Shown: piece after piece, positions 26,014 to 36,693 of the stretch
How the letters are laid out: each line of letters starts with the position of its first letter
How positions within the stretch are numbered: the first letter of the stretch is position 1
NCBI GenBank assembly: GCA_022226935.1
Contig: CP092081.1
Coordinates: forward strand, 3,753,345-3,817,344
From: Nitrospira sp.
Lineage (GTDB): Bacteria; Nitrospirota; Nitrospiria; Nitrospirales; Nitrospiraceae
Direction of reading: 5' to 3'
Length of the DNA stretch: 64,000 nt
Notes under the pieces: model-generated
The model's input: only the letters and a program-made list of their open reading frames with translations
The model's database searches: none
What the model was told of the DNA's origin: nothing
Made by a program: the position numbers and the translations under genes

Positions 26014-26613
26014 ATGAAAGAAGCCATCGGGGTTGATCACATCACCTTATGCGTGAAGAATCTGGCGGCCACCAAATATCTCTTCACGCAAATTCTCGGC
26101 TTCGACGTCATCTGGTCGGCCCAGGACGTGGGGAGCGAGAAGTCGAGCATGGATACCGTCGTCGTCCAACGGGGCGAGGCGAAAATCGCCTTGATGCAGG
26201 GCAGAAATAAGGAGCGGAAATCCCAGATCTGCGAGTTCGTCGAAACCTATGGCGAGGGCGTGCAGCATATCGCCTTGGAGGTCGACGATATCGAGGCGGT
26301 CTGCCGCGAATGGGAGAACCACGGCGTCCGGTTCAGCGGAGACATCAAAGATGGTCGAGACGGTTTCGGCCCCCTCCGGCAGCGCTTCACCTACCCGCTC
26401 TTTCCCGGCAGCGGACTGTTTCTCGAACTGACACAGCGGCAACATGGGCAAGAAGAATCCAAAACCTTCGTCCGCGCGACGGTGGAATCGTTGTACCGAG
26501 ACATCGAACGGGATCAGCTCAAAGGGGTGGCACGAACCATCATCGATTATGAAACGCTCCCGCTCCCGTTCGAAGAGGAAGTAGAAGCCGCGTCGTTTCG
26601 GCACGCATCATAA
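26014..26613 (+). CDS. Single-domain 4-hydroxyphenylpyruvate dioxygenase-like (VOC) protein
   Basis: 199 residues matching only the catalytic C-terminal half of HPPD. All three iron ligands are in place: His9 (GVDHITLCV), His85 (GVQHIALEVDDI) and Glu138 (LFLELTQRQ). The following SLYRDIERDQLKGV matches the HPPD segment ending IERDQ. The usual N-terminal VOC domain (about 150 residues) is absent, and no in-frame extension exists upstream, where the promoter lies. With homogentisate dioxygenase 38 bases downstream, conversion of 4-hydroxyphenylpyruvate to homogentisate is the likely job. RBS GAGGAGGAAC. Confidence 0.8.
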   Translation: MKEAIGVDHITLCVKNLAATKYLFTQILGFDVIWSAQDVGSEKSSMDTVVVQRGEAKIALMQGRNKERKSQICEFVETYGEGVQHIALEVDDIEAVCREWENHGVRFSGDIKDGRDGFGPLRQRFTYPLFPGSGLFLELTQRQHGQEESKTFVRATVESLYRDIERDQLKGVARTIIDYETLPLPFEEEVEAASFRHAS

Positions 26614-26651
26614 AGACATCGAGCCGCACCTGACCTATCAAGAGGTGTCCG

Positions 26652-27767
26652 ATGTATCTGGTCAAGAAAGGCACCGCTCCGAATCAGGCCCATGTGGGAA
26701 TCCCCGAGGGCCTGCACGAGGAGGAGCACGGTCGCCGCGGATTCAGCGGTCCCTCTTCGCACCTCTATCATACACACCCGCCCACCGGCTGGAGCCGGAT
26801 CGAAGGTCTCCTGCGGCCGCGCGCGTTTACCTGTACCGAGTTACCGACTCCCGATCACTACACTGCCGACCGCCGGCCACTCCTGATCTTACAGAGCCCG
26901 GATGCCCGCGTGTTCCTTTCGCGGCGCGAGGCCACCATGACGCATTTTGTGCGCAATGCCGACGGAGACGAAATCGTCTTTGTGCACCGCGGCCGCGGAA
27001 CCTGGGAGACCGACTACGGCCTGCTGCGATATGAGCCGGGCGATTATCTGGTCATTCCCAAAGGCACGACGTATCGCATCCATGTGGATCACCAGGAAGA
27101 GCCAGGCCTGTTTCTGATCATTGAAACCACGGAGCCTGTGGAGCTACCGGATCGAGGGCCTCTCGGCCGGCATGCCTTGTTCGACCCGGGAGTCATCACA
27201 GCGCCTGAACCGGCCCCAACGCCGGATGATGCGAACAGCCGACGTGAATGGGAAGTGCGTATCAAACGGGATCAGGAGGACACGCGCGTCTACTATCCCT
27301 TTTATCCCATGGATGTCGCCGGCTGGAAAGGCGATTTGTGGGTGGCCAAACTGAACGTACGGGATTTTCGCCCGGTCACCAGCCCTCGCTATCATCTCCC
27401 ACCCAGCGTCCACGCCACGTTTCAAGCCGGAGGACTGTTGATTTCGACCTTTGCACCAAGGCCGTTGGAAACCGATCCGGACGCATTACGAGTCCCCTTC
27501 TACCACCGCAACATGGATTATGACGAAGCGCTGTTCTACCACCAGGGCGAGTTTTTCAGCCGGGCCGGCATCCACGCGGGGATGTTGACGCTGCACCCGC
27601 AAGGCATACACCACGGACCGCAACCGCAGGCCATCGCCGCCAGCAAGGGAAAAGACCAGACCAATGAAGTCGCCGTCATGATCGAATCGCGCCACGCCTT
27701 TCACGTCATGCCCGAATTGGAAGCCGTTGAACTGAAGGACTACGCGATGAGTTGGAGCCGGCCATGA
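26652..27767 (+). CDS. hmgA: Homogentisate 1,2-dioxygenase
   Basis: 371-residue cupin-type dioxygenase that opens the ring of homogentisate to maleylacetoacetate. Iron-ligand region FYHRNMDYDEALFYHQGEF and GIHHGPQ gives the H...E...H pattern of the family, and the N-terminal PSSHLYHTHPPTGW is characteristic. It is shorter than the roughly 435-residue eukaryotic/proteobacterial enzyme but in the range of the compact bacterial forms. It overlaps the next gene by ATGA, which encodes the fumarylacetoacetate hydrolase family protein; a maleylacetoacetate isomerase gene is not seen nearby. Confidence 0.9.
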   Translation: MYLVKKGTAPNQAHVGIPEGLHEEEHGRRGFSGPSSHLYHTHPPTGWSRIEGLLRPRAFTCTELPTPDHYTADRRPLLILQSPDARVFLSRREATMTHFVRNADGDEIVFVHRGRGTWETDYGLLRYEPGDYLVIPKGTTYRIHVDHQEEPGLFLIIETTEPVELPDRGPLGRHALFDPGVITAPEPAPTPDDANSRREWEVRIKRDQEDTRVYYPFYPMDVAGWKGDLWVAKLNVRDFRPVTSPRYHLPPSVHATFQAGGLLISTFAPRPLETDPDALRVPFYHRNMDYDEALFYHQGEFFSRAGIHAGMLTLHPQGIHHGPQPQAIAASKGKDQTNEVAVMIESRHAFHVMPELEAVELKDYAMSWSRP

Positions 27768-28768
27768 AACTTGTGAGTTTCGAGGTTCACACACCAGTCG
27801 GGATGTTCACCAGAATCGGCGCGCTCCGGGGAAGGTCCATCATCGATCTCAACATGGCCTATGCCCGCCTGCTCGCCGAACAGCGGGAATCGCGGCCGCG
27901 GCGCCTCGCCGATGCTCAGGTGCCGGCCACGATGTTGGAGTTTTTAGAAGGCGGCCCTTCCGCAATGGCTGCGGCGCGGCGCGCGCTCGAATTCGTGGCA
28001 CAGGAGGATTCGGCCCTTACGGGCCCCGCGGGCGAAACGATCGTCTACGGCGCGGCTGATGTTCACATGACGGCACCTCTTCCCAATCCTGCTTCGCTCC
28101 GCGATTTCATCGCCTTCGAAGATCACATCGCCGCCACGTCGAAACGGCGAGGCCAACCGATTCCGCCTGAATGGTACAAAGCCCCGGTGTACTACAAGGG
28201 AAACCATCGAACCATCGTGGGACCGGATCACTCCCTCCCCTGGCCGTTAAACACTCACAAGCTGGACTACGAATTGGAGCTGGCCTGCGTGATTGGACGC
28301 GACGGCATCGATGTCGCGGAGCGCGACGCAACCGAGTACATCGCCGGCTATACGATCATGAACGACTTCAGCGCCAGAGACATCCAATTTCAGGAAATGG
28401 CCTGCCGGCTCGGTCCGGCGAAGGGAAAGGACTTTGCGACCGCCATTGGCCCTTGCATCGTGACACCGGACGAAATCCCCGATCTGGCTTCGCTGCGGAT
28501 GATTGCCCGCATCAATGGAGAAGTGTGGTCGGAGGGACGATTCGGGTCGATTCACTGGTCGTTCCCTCAAATGATTGAACATGTGTCGCGCGGTGAAGCC
28601 ATTTATCCAGGCGACCTGCTTGGCTCGGGGACAGTCGGCGGAGGTTGCGGCCTTGAACTCGACCGGTACCTGCAGCCGGGAGATTGCATTGAACTGGAAA
28701 TCCAACCCATCGGCATTCTCAGAACGACGATTGCCGGACACAACAGAGCCGCGCGGGAGGAGGCATGA
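27764..28768 (+). CDS. Fumarylacetoacetate hydrolase family protein
   Basis: 334 residues with the FAH fold. The metal-binding acidic residues lie in FIAFEDHI and in LDYELELACVIG (E-x-E), and the catalytic region IMNDFSARDIQF is conserved. Final step of tyrosine breakdown: fumarylacetoacetate to fumarate and acetoacetate. Position directly after homogentisate dioxygenase supports this over other FAH-family activities. The start at 27764 overlaps the dioxygenase stop (ATGA); an in-frame ATG 12 bases upstream is possible but less likely. Confidence 0.88.
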   Translation: MKLVSFEVHTPVGMFTRIGALRGRSIIDLNMAYARLLAEQRESRPRRLADAQVPATMLEFLEGGPSAMAAARRALEFVAQEDSALTGPAGETIVYGAADVHMTAPLPNPASLRDFIAFEDHIAATSKRRGQPIPPEWYKAPVYYKGNHRTIVGPDHSLPWPLNTHKLDYELELACVIGRDGIDVAERDATEYIAGYTIMNDFSARDIQFQEMACRLGPAKGKDFATAIGPCIVTPDEIPDLASLRMIARINGEVWSEGRFGSIHWSFPQMIEHVSRGEAIYPGDLLGSGTVGGGCGLELDRYLQPGDCIELEIQPIGILRTTIAGHNRAAREEA

Positions 28769-29526
28769 TGCCGGTTGTCACGAAATCTTCGGAGGCCGCC
28801 ACCTTGGAACTGGTTGAACGACAGCAAGCGATCTATGATGGATCGGAGATCGACGTGAGGATGCAGCACCTCATTCGCGACACGCCGCACCCCACCCTGT
28901 CGTCCTGGGATATTCAGCGCCTGTTGCGCGCTTCGCGCGCGGTGTATTTTGACACCCATGTGGAGGTGGTGTCGGGCCATCATACGGAGCTCTACCTGCG
29001 ATTCGAATCCATTGCACGTTTCCCGGACCTTGTGACGATCATCGCGTCCAACATGGCTGAATGGATTCTCCAAACGTTCCAGCAGAACCCGCCGGCCGGA
29101 ATCCTCACCACGTCATCGGACGCGCGCCTCTTGGCGGAACGAACCTGTGAGATCCTGGCGACGCACCTTCCCATGCGCGCCGTGCTGACTCCCTTCAATC
29201 ACGACACAGGCAAAATCGGCACGGAAATCATCAGCGGCACGGTTACACCGGGGGAGCGGTTTCTTTCACTCAACGATGTCACCACACGCGGCATGTGCGT
29301 CAGCAAGCTGGGGAAGGTCATCACCGATCACGGCGGCCAACTTGCGGGCATGATGGTGTTTGCCAGGCGGGACAGCGGACAGTTTCCGTTCATGGATGAG
29401 CTGACGGCCACCTATCCGTTTTACTTCGGGGTGGATCTGGATATGCCGCAATGGGAACCGCCCGACTGTCACGCCTGCCGGGCCGGAAAGCCGTTGCTGT
29501 CCTGGAGGGACTTGCCCGGACTCTGA
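28765..29526 (+). CDS. Phosphoribosyltransferase-like protein (orotate PRTase type)
   Basis: 253 residues. The segment FLSLNDVTTRGMCVSKLG has the form of the PRPP-binding loop (V-D-D-V-x-T-T-G), except that the first acidic residue is Asn. The C-terminal DCHACRAGKPLL resembles the cysteine-containing tail C-x2-C-x-x-G-x-P-L of some orotate phosphoribosyltransferases. It overlaps the fumarylacetoacetate hydrolase gene by ATGA and is followed by the dehydrogenase E1 alpha gene, so it is a tightly embedded operon member. Why a PRTase-like protein belongs to tyrosine breakdown is unknown; a regulatory or nucleotide-sensing role is possible. Confidence 0.65.
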   Translation: MMPVVTKSSEAATLELVERQQAIYDGSEIDVRMQHLIRDTPHPTLSSWDIQRLLRASRAVYFDTHVEVVSGHHTELYLRFESIARFPDLVTIIASNMAEWILQTFQQNPPAGILTTSSDARLLAERTCEILATHLPMRAVLTPFNHDTGKIGTEIISGTVTPGERFLSLNDVTTRGMCVSKLGKVITDHGGQLAGMMVFARRDSGQFPFMDELTATYPFYFGVDLDMPQWEPPDCHACRAGKPLLSWRDLPGL

Positions 29527-29562
29527 CCTGAAACGGAGCATCGAGAGATAGAGGAGGCAGCT

Positions 29563-30564
29563 ATGGACCAGGCCGTCGTCGCACAGGACATCAAACGCAG
29601 CGACCTCCTTGAGATGTATTTCTACCTGCGGCTGACCAGAAGCCTGGAGGACCGGATCACGGCTCTCTACCGGCAAGGCCGGATCGTGGGCGGCGTGTAT
29701 ACCAGCCACGGCATGGAAGCGATCGCCGTCGGTTATGCCTCGGCATTACAGCCCAATGATGTCATCGCCCCCTTCCATCGCGATATGGGAGCGTTCCTGA
29801 TTCGCGGGTTTTCTCCCGGCGAAATCATCGCCCAATACCTCGGCAAACAGGCCGGGCCCACAAAAGGCAAAGACGGCAATGTGCACATGGGAGACCTGAA
29901 ACGCGGAGTCATCGGCTTTGTCAGCCACTTGGCCGACAACATGCCGGTTGCGGCCGGCGCGGCACTGGCGTTCAAAATCCGGGGAGAGTCCCGCGTGGCC
30001 TTCGCCGGAACCGGCGACGGTGGCACAAGTCGTGGCGACTTCCATGAAGCCATGAACTTCGCGGCGGTGCGCAAACTACCCGTCGTGTTTTTCTGCACCA
30101 ACAACCAATATGCCTACTCCACGCCGGTCCGTTACCAAATGGCGATCACCGATGTGGTGGAACGGGCCAAGGGCTACGGGATGCCGGGTGAGATCGTTGA
30201 TGGCAATGACGTGGCAGCGGTGTATCTGGCTTCCGGCCGAGCCATCGCCAAGGCCCGGTCCGGCGAAGGTCCGACGTTTCTCGAATTCAAAACCATGCGC
30301 ATGCACGGCCATTCCGCACATGACGCGGCCACGTACGTGCCGAGTACGTTGCTGGACGATTGGAAGACGAAAGACCCGATTCTGCGCGCCGAACAGTTGC
30401 TCATGCAGCTGGGCTACGGGGATGAGTCCTACTTTCATGAGGTGGGGGAACGCGCGAAGAAAGAAGTCGAGGCAGGCACCGAGTTCGCCGAGCGGAGCCC
30501 GCTGCCGGAAGGGCAGGAGACGTTGGTCGGCGTGTTCGCCACCGAAGACGAGGTGTTGCCATGA
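29563..30564 (+). CDS. 2-Oxoacid dehydrogenase E1 component, alpha subunit
   Basis: 333 residues of the E1 alpha family. The thiamine diphosphate motif runs from GTGDGGTSRGDFHEA to CTNNQYA (G-D-G-x(n)-N-N), and the MHGHSAHDAATY loop corresponds to the phosphorylation/substrate loop. Its gene overlaps the E1 beta start (ATGA), and E2 follows, giving a complete E1-E2 set. Because the surrounding genes degrade branched-chain acyl-CoAs, the branched-chain 2-oxoacid dehydrogenase is the best guess; pyruvate or acetoin dehydrogenase cannot be excluded from sequence alone. RBS AGGAGGCAGCT. Confidence 0.9.
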   Translation: MDQAVVAQDIKRSDLLEMYFYLRLTRSLEDRITALYRQGRIVGGVYTSHGMEAIAVGYASALQPNDVIAPFHRDMGAFLIRGFSPGEIIAQYLGKQAGPTKGKDGNVHMGDLKRGVIGFVSHLADNMPVAAGAALAFKIRGESRVAFAGTGDGGTSRGDFHEAMNFAAVRKLPVVFFCTNNQYAYSTPVRYQMAITDVVERAKGYGMPGEIVDGNDVAAVYLASGRAIAKARSGEGPTFLEFKTMRMHGHSAHDAATYVPSTLLDDWKTKDPILRAEQLLMQLGYGDESYFHEVGERAKKEVEAGTEFAERSPLPEGQETLVGVFATEDEVLP

Positions 30565-31559
30565 CGACCGCGACCGCCACGCAGGAGACCCAGACCACCT
30601 ACGTCGATGCCATCTCACAGGCATTGGATGAAGAAATGAGCCGCGACGAACGGGTGTTTCTCATGGGTGAGGACATCGGCGCGTATGGCGGCGCATTCAA
30701 AGTGACGGAAGGGTTCTTGAAGAAATATGGGGAATGGCGCGTGCTGGATACGCCGCTGTCAGAATCCGGCTTCGTGGGAGCCGCCATCGGCGCGGCCATG
30801 ATGGGCTTGCGCCCCGTGGTCGAGATGCAGTTCGCGGATTTCATTTCCTGCGCCTTCGATCAAATCACCGAGGTTGCCGCCAAGAATCACTACCGCTGGG
30901 GAGCGGCCGTTCCGCTTGTGATCCGGGCGCCCTTCGGGGGCGGCGTCCATGGGGGCCCGTTTCATTCTGAATGTCCGGAGGGGTGGTTCTTCCATTCGCC
31001 CGGCCTCAAGATCGTTGCGCCATCGACGCCCTATGACGCCAAGGGTCTCTTGAAGGCGGCGATTCGCAACCCCAACCCGGTCCTCTACTTCGAACATAAG
31101 TTTCTGTATCGACGAATTAAGGCCATTCTGCCGCAGGAGGAATACATCGTTCCCCTGGGAAAAGCCGACGTGAAACGGCCAGGCCGCGACATGTCCCTCA
31201 TCACCTATGGAGCCATGGTCCACCTGGCGTTGGAGGCGGCGGAGGTGCTGCAGCAAGAAGGAATCGAGCTGGAAGTGGTGGATCTCCGCACGCTGATCCC
31301 CCTCGATAAAGAAACCCTTTACGCCTCGGTGCGCAAGACCAGCAAGGCGATCATCCTCCATGAAGACAACAAGACCGGCGGCATTGGCGCCGAAATTTCC
31401 GCGCTGCTGACCGAAGAATGTTTCGACTGTCTGGATGGGCCGATTCTTCGCATCGCCCCGCCCGACACGCCAGTGCCGTTCAGCACGCCATTGGAAGAAT
31501 TCTTTTTGCCCAAGGTCAGCGACATCGTCGCAGGAGCCAGGAAACTGGCGGCCTATTGA
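30561..31559 (+). CDS. 2-Oxoacid dehydrogenase E1 component, beta subunit
   Basis: 332 residues with the transketolase pyrimidine-binding domain (FLMGEDIGAYGGAFKVTEG; the glutamate there activates the cofactor) and C-terminal transketolase domain (ILHEDNKTGGIGAEI). It completes the thiamine-dependent decarboxylase with the alpha subunit, whose gene it overlaps by four bases. DTPLSESGF and PFGGGVHGGPFHSE are typical of the branched-chain/pyruvate E1 beta family. Confidence 0.92.
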   Translation: MTTATATQETQTTYVDAISQALDEEMSRDERVFLMGEDIGAYGGAFKVTEGFLKKYGEWRVLDTPLSESGFVGAAIGAAMMGLRPVVEMQFADFISCAFDQITEVAAKNHYRWGAAVPLVIRAPFGGGVHGGPFHSECPEGWFFHSPGLKIVAPSTPYDAKGLLKAAIRNPNPVLYFEHKFLYRRIKAILPQEEYIVPLGKADVKRPGRDMSLITYGAMVHLALEAAEVLQQEGIELEVVDLRTLIPLDKETLYASVRKTSKAIILHEDNKTGGIGAEISALLTEECFDCLDGPILRIAPPDTPVPFSTPLEEFFLPKVSDIVAGARKLAAY

Positions 31560-31652
31560 AATGAACAGCCTTCAGCCATCAGGTGTCAGCTTTCAGCGAG
31601 AGAAAAGAGATTCTAAGGCTGAAAGCTGCTTGCTGATCGCGGAGAACCTGAG

Positions 31653-32822
31653 GTGACAGTGGCTACCGATATCGTCATGCCGCAGCTCGGTGAAAGCATC
31701 GCTGAAGGCACCGTCGTCAAGTGGCTGATCCAAGCCGGCGGTGCAGTCGAAAAAGACCAGCCTCTCTTGGAGGTGGAAACCGAAAAGGTGGCCCTTGATG
31801 TGCCGTCTCCGGCTGCGGGATTTCTTGCGGAGGTGATGGTCCAAGAAGGTACGACGGTACCGGTCGGCACGGTACTCGCGAGGCTCGAGACGCAACCGGC
31901 TGCGGAGGGCGTCGTCAGCCGGGTCGGCGGCGTGGGTGTGCGCGCGAGGCAAGGCCAAGGCGAGCAGCACTATTCGCCCGCGGTTAAGCAACTGGCGCGA
32001 GAGCATGCGGTGGACCTCGCCGTTGTCCCCGGCACAGGCGAAGGTGGCCGGGTGACGAAGAAAGACCTGCTGGATTATGTGTCCACGCATCAACCGTCCA
32101 GTCACGAGCCATCGCAGCCGGGTCAGGCTCCAACGCCCATCACTCAGCCCCGCCACACGCAGGAGGACATCATTCCGATCACCCAAATGCGGAAGACCAT
32201 TGCCGACCGCATGCTGCTCAGCCGACGCACCTCCGCCCATGTGACCACATTTTTCGAAGCGGACTTCCGGGGCATCGACACATTCCGCACGGGTCGCACA
32301 CTCACCTATCTGCCCTTCGTGATCAGCGCAGTCACCCGCGCCATGAAGGACCTCCCATTGCTGAATGCGTCCTGGCGTGACCAAGGCCTTGCGATCAAAA
32401 AAGACGTCCACATCGGTATTGCGGTGGCACTCGAGGAGGGCCTCCTGGTTCCAGTGATTCGCCATGCCGATCAGAAAGGGCTCACGCAATTGGCGCAGGA
32501 GGTCGCCGATGTGGCGGAACGGGCCAGGAAGAAACGGCTGGCGCCGGAGGAGGTACTCGACGGCACGTTCACCATCACCAATCACGGCGGATTCGGCAGC
32601 CTGTTCAGTACGCCGATCATCCACCAGCCACAGACGGCGATTCTCGGCGTGGGGTCGGTTCAGAAGCGTGCCGTGGTGATCGACGACGCCATCGCCATCC
32701 GCCCCATGTGTTATCTGAGTCTCTCCTTCGACCACCGGATCATCGACGGGGCGACGGCGGATCGATTCATGGCCAAGGTCAAGCAGCATCTTCAACAGAA
32801 CGACTGGGAGAAACTTCTGTGA
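31653..32822 (+). CDS. Dihydrolipoamide acyltransferase (E2) of the 2-oxoacid dehydrogenase
   Basis: 389 residues: an N-terminal lipoyl domain with the lipoylated lysine in VETEKVALD, a peripheral-subunit-binding domain (YSPAVKQLAREHAVDL...GTGEGGRVTKKDLLDY, about 110-150) and the catalytic acyltransferase domain with the active-site SFDHRIIDGATADRF. Passes the acyl group from E1 to CoA. GTG start at 31653, 93 bases after E1 beta, with AGAACCTGAG upstream. No E3 (lipoamide dehydrogenase) gene is in the window, so E3 is presumably shared with another complex. Confidence 0.93.
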   Translation: MTVATDIVMPQLGESIAEGTVVKWLIQAGGAVEKDQPLLEVETEKVALDVPSPAAGFLAEVMVQEGTTVPVGTVLARLETQPAAEGVVSRVGGVGVRARQGQGEQHYSPAVKQLAREHAVDLAVVPGTGEGGRVTKKDLLDYVSTHQPSSHEPSQPGQAPTPITQPRHTQEDIIPITQMRKTIADRMLLSRRTSAHVTTFFEADFRGIDTFRTGRTLTYLPFVISAVTRAMKDLPLLNASWRDQGLAIKKDVHIGIAVALEEGLLVPVIRHADQKGLTQLAQEVADVAERARKKRLAPEEVLDGTFTITNHGGFGSLFSTPIIHQPQTAILGVGSVQKRAVVIDDAIAIRPMCYLSLSFDHRIIDGATADRFMAKVKQHLQQNDWEKLL

Positions 32823-34024
32823 CTGCCAGACACCATGCCGTCATCGTCAGCGCGGTTCGAACGCCGATGGGGAGCTTCAACGGCGGGTTCAGCTCGATCC
32901 CCTCAACCCGGTTGGGAAGCCTCGCCATCGCTGAGGCGCTGAAACGCATTCATCTGACGGGTGAGCAAGTAGATGAGGTCCTGATGGGATGTGTGCTCAG
33001 CGCCGGGCTTGGACAGGCTCCCGCCAGGCAAGCAGCGATCGGAGCGGGACTGCCGCACCGGGTCGGGGCCGTGACCGTGAACAAGGTCTGTGGCTCCAGC
33101 CTGCAGACGGTCATCATGGCGGCTCGGGCCATTGCCTTGGGTGACGCGCACATCATCGTCGCAGGCGGAATGGAAAACATGACCCGGGCCCCCTTTCTGC
33201 TGGAAAAAGCTCGACAAGGCTATCGGCTCGGACATGGAGAGCTGACGGATAGCCTGATCAAGGACGGCCTCTGGGACGTGTACAACCAATTTCACATGGG
33301 CAATGCCGGGGAACTCTGCGCCGCTCGGTATCAGTTTTCACGGCAGCAGGTCGACGACTTTGCCTTGGAAAGTTACAGCCGCGCGCGTGAAGCCATCACC
33401 GCCGGTTCATTCACCAGGGAGATTGTTCCGGTCGAAGTGTCCCAGAAAAAAGGCGCACCACTCATCGTCACGGACGATGAGGAACCGAACCGGGTCGATC
33501 TCTCAAGGCTGCGTCAGCTGAAACCCGTCTTTCAGGACGACGGAGTGCTCACCGTGGGCAACTCCCCTTCATGCAATGACGGCGCGGCAGCGTTGGTCAT
33601 TATGGCGGAGGAAGAGGCTCATCGGCTTGGACTGCCCCCCATGGCTCGCATTGTCGGATATGCCGGAGCGGCGCTCGCGCCGGAATGGTTCACCATTGCG
33701 CCCATCGACGCGATTCGGCAGCTCTTGAAACAGACGGAGTTGACGGTGAGCGACATCGACCTCTTTGAAATCAACGAAGCCTTTTCGGCCGTCTCCTTGG
33801 CGATCACTCGTGAACTCGGGTTGGATGCGAAGAAGGTCAACGTCAACGGCGGCGCAGTCGCGCTCGGTCATCCCATCGGCGCCACCGGCGCGAGGATCCT
33901 GACCACGCTGCTGTATGCGATGGAAGAACGTGATGCCCATCGCGGAATCGCCAGCCTCTGCATCGGCGGCGGTGAGGCGCTGGCAGTGCTGGTGGAACGG
34001 CCGAGAAAAATACGGCATCAGTGA
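32819..34024 (+). CDS. Acetyl-CoA C-acetyltransferase (thiolase)
   Basis: 401 residues. Acyl-accepting cysteine lies in NKVCGSSLQTV, with NEAFSAVSLA, GGAVALGHPIGATGAR and CIGGGEALAV completing the active site. The GTG start overlaps the E2 stop codon (GTGA), so the gene is translationally coupled; the frame extends further upstream but inside E2. It may split acetoacetyl-CoA or 2-methylacetoacetyl-CoA produced by leucine, isoleucine and tyrosine breakdown in this operon. Paralogue of the thiolase at 22085-23275. Confidence 0.92.
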   Translation: MTARHHAVIVSAVRTPMGSFNGGFSSIPSTRLGSLAIAEALKRIHLTGEQVDEVLMGCVLSAGLGQAPARQAAIGAGLPHRVGAVTVNKVCGSSLQTVIMAARAIALGDAHIIVAGGMENMTRAPFLLEKARQGYRLGHGELTDSLIKDGLWDVYNQFHMGNAGELCAARYQFSRQQVDDFALESYSRAREAITAGSFTREIVPVEVSQKKGAPLIVTDDEEPNRVDLSRLRQLKPVFQDDGVLTVGNSPSCNDGAAALVIMAEEEAHRLGLPPMARIVGYAGAALAPEWFTIAPIDAIRQLLKQTELTVSDIDLFEINEAFSAVSLAITRELGLDAKKVNVNGGAVALGHPIGATGARILTTLLYAMEERDAHRGIASLCIGGGEALAVLVERPRKIRHQ

Positions 34025-34049
34025 TGATGAGTGCGCGGAAGCCGCAGGC

Positions 34050-34946
34050 ATGGAATCGCGAATGACCATTGATGACATCACCACCATCGGCGTCGTCGGC
34101 GCAGGACAGATGGGGCGCGGGATCACCCAGGTACTGGCAACCGCAGGCTGGAATGTATTGCTGGTCGATGTGACGGAAGAGGCGCTGGAGGAGGCCACGA
34201 AAAAAATCTGGCAGGGCGTCACCAAGGCCGTGGAAAAGGGGGCGCTGCGTGGTGATCAGGCCGGCTCGGCCATGGCGATCATCCATCCGATACGGCACAT
34301 GCAACGGCTGCGGGAGGCGCAGGTCGTGATCGAAGCCATACCGGAAGATCCCGTCATGAAACGGGCACTGTTCGCGCAACTGGGACAGATCTGCGAGCCC
34401 TCGACCCTGCTGGCCAGCAATACCTCCTCGATTTCCATCGCCAGCCTGGGCATGGTGTCCGGGCGGCCCGACCGTGTCGTCGGCATCCACTTCATGAACC
34501 CTGTCCCGGTGATGCGACTAGTCGAAGTCGTCCGCGCCATCGGCACCTCCGAGCAGACCATGCGCCTGGCCCTGGATCTCGTGCGACGCGCAGGGAAAAC
34601 CGCCGTGGTTTGCAAAGATTTTCCCGGCTTCATCGTCAACCGGGTGCTCATTCCCATGATCAATGAAGCCATCTTTGCGCTGGAAGACGGGGTGGCGACA
34701 GCGGAAGCCATCGACCTGGCCATGGTGGAAGGCACCAATCATCCCGTCGGTCCCCTGGCGCTGGCAGACCGCATCGGCCTGGATACCGTACTCGCCATCT
34801 GCGAAGTGCTGCATCAGGACTTGGGCGATCCGAAATTCCGCCCCTGCCCCCTGTTGCGTAAATACGTGGAAGCCGGGTGGCTCGGGAGAAAAAGCGGGCA
34901 TGGATTCTACGAGTACGGAGATCAGCCGGTGATGCATCTGACCTGA
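34050..34946 (+). CDS. 3-Hydroxybutyryl-CoA dehydrogenase
   Basis: 298 residues with Rossmann motif GVVGAGQMGRGITQVL, catalytic HFMNPVPVMRLVEVVR (histidine) and SNTSSISIASLG; the length fits the single-domain short-chain enzyme. It converts 3-hydroxybutyryl-CoA to acetoacetyl-CoA, which the thiolase just upstream can cleave. ATG at 34050 has GGAAG 8 bases upstream; ATG at 34062 is an alternative. With the mutase downstream producing butyryl-CoA, it would finish valine-derived carbon. Confidence 0.9.
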   Translation: MESRMTIDDITTIGVVGAGQMGRGITQVLATAGWNVLLVDVTEEALEEATKKIWQGVTKAVEKGALRGDQAGSAMAIIHPIRHMQRLREAQVVIEAIPEDPVMKRALFAQLGQICEPSTLLASNTSSISIASLGMVSGRPDRVVGIHFMNPVPVMRLVEVVRAIGTSEQTMRLALDLVRRAGKTAVVCKDFPGFIVNRVLIPMINEAIFALEDGVATAEAIDLAMVEGTNHPVGPLALADRIGLDTVLAICEVLHQDLGDPKFRPCPLLRKYVEAGWLGRKSGHGFYEYGDQPVMHLT

Positions 34947-34977
34947 CGTTGCCGTTCCATGATCGGAGGAACGCGTC

Positions 34978-36573
<1,596 letters not shown>

Positions 36574-36693
36574 GGCGACGGCAACCAGACGCCTCCCGTG
36601 CTCGCGCAACGCGCGCAGTTGGAGGCGTCCTGGTCATCGCCGCTGAGACACATTGGAACGCGAGTACCGGGATTATAAGCAGACCTGTGGCAC

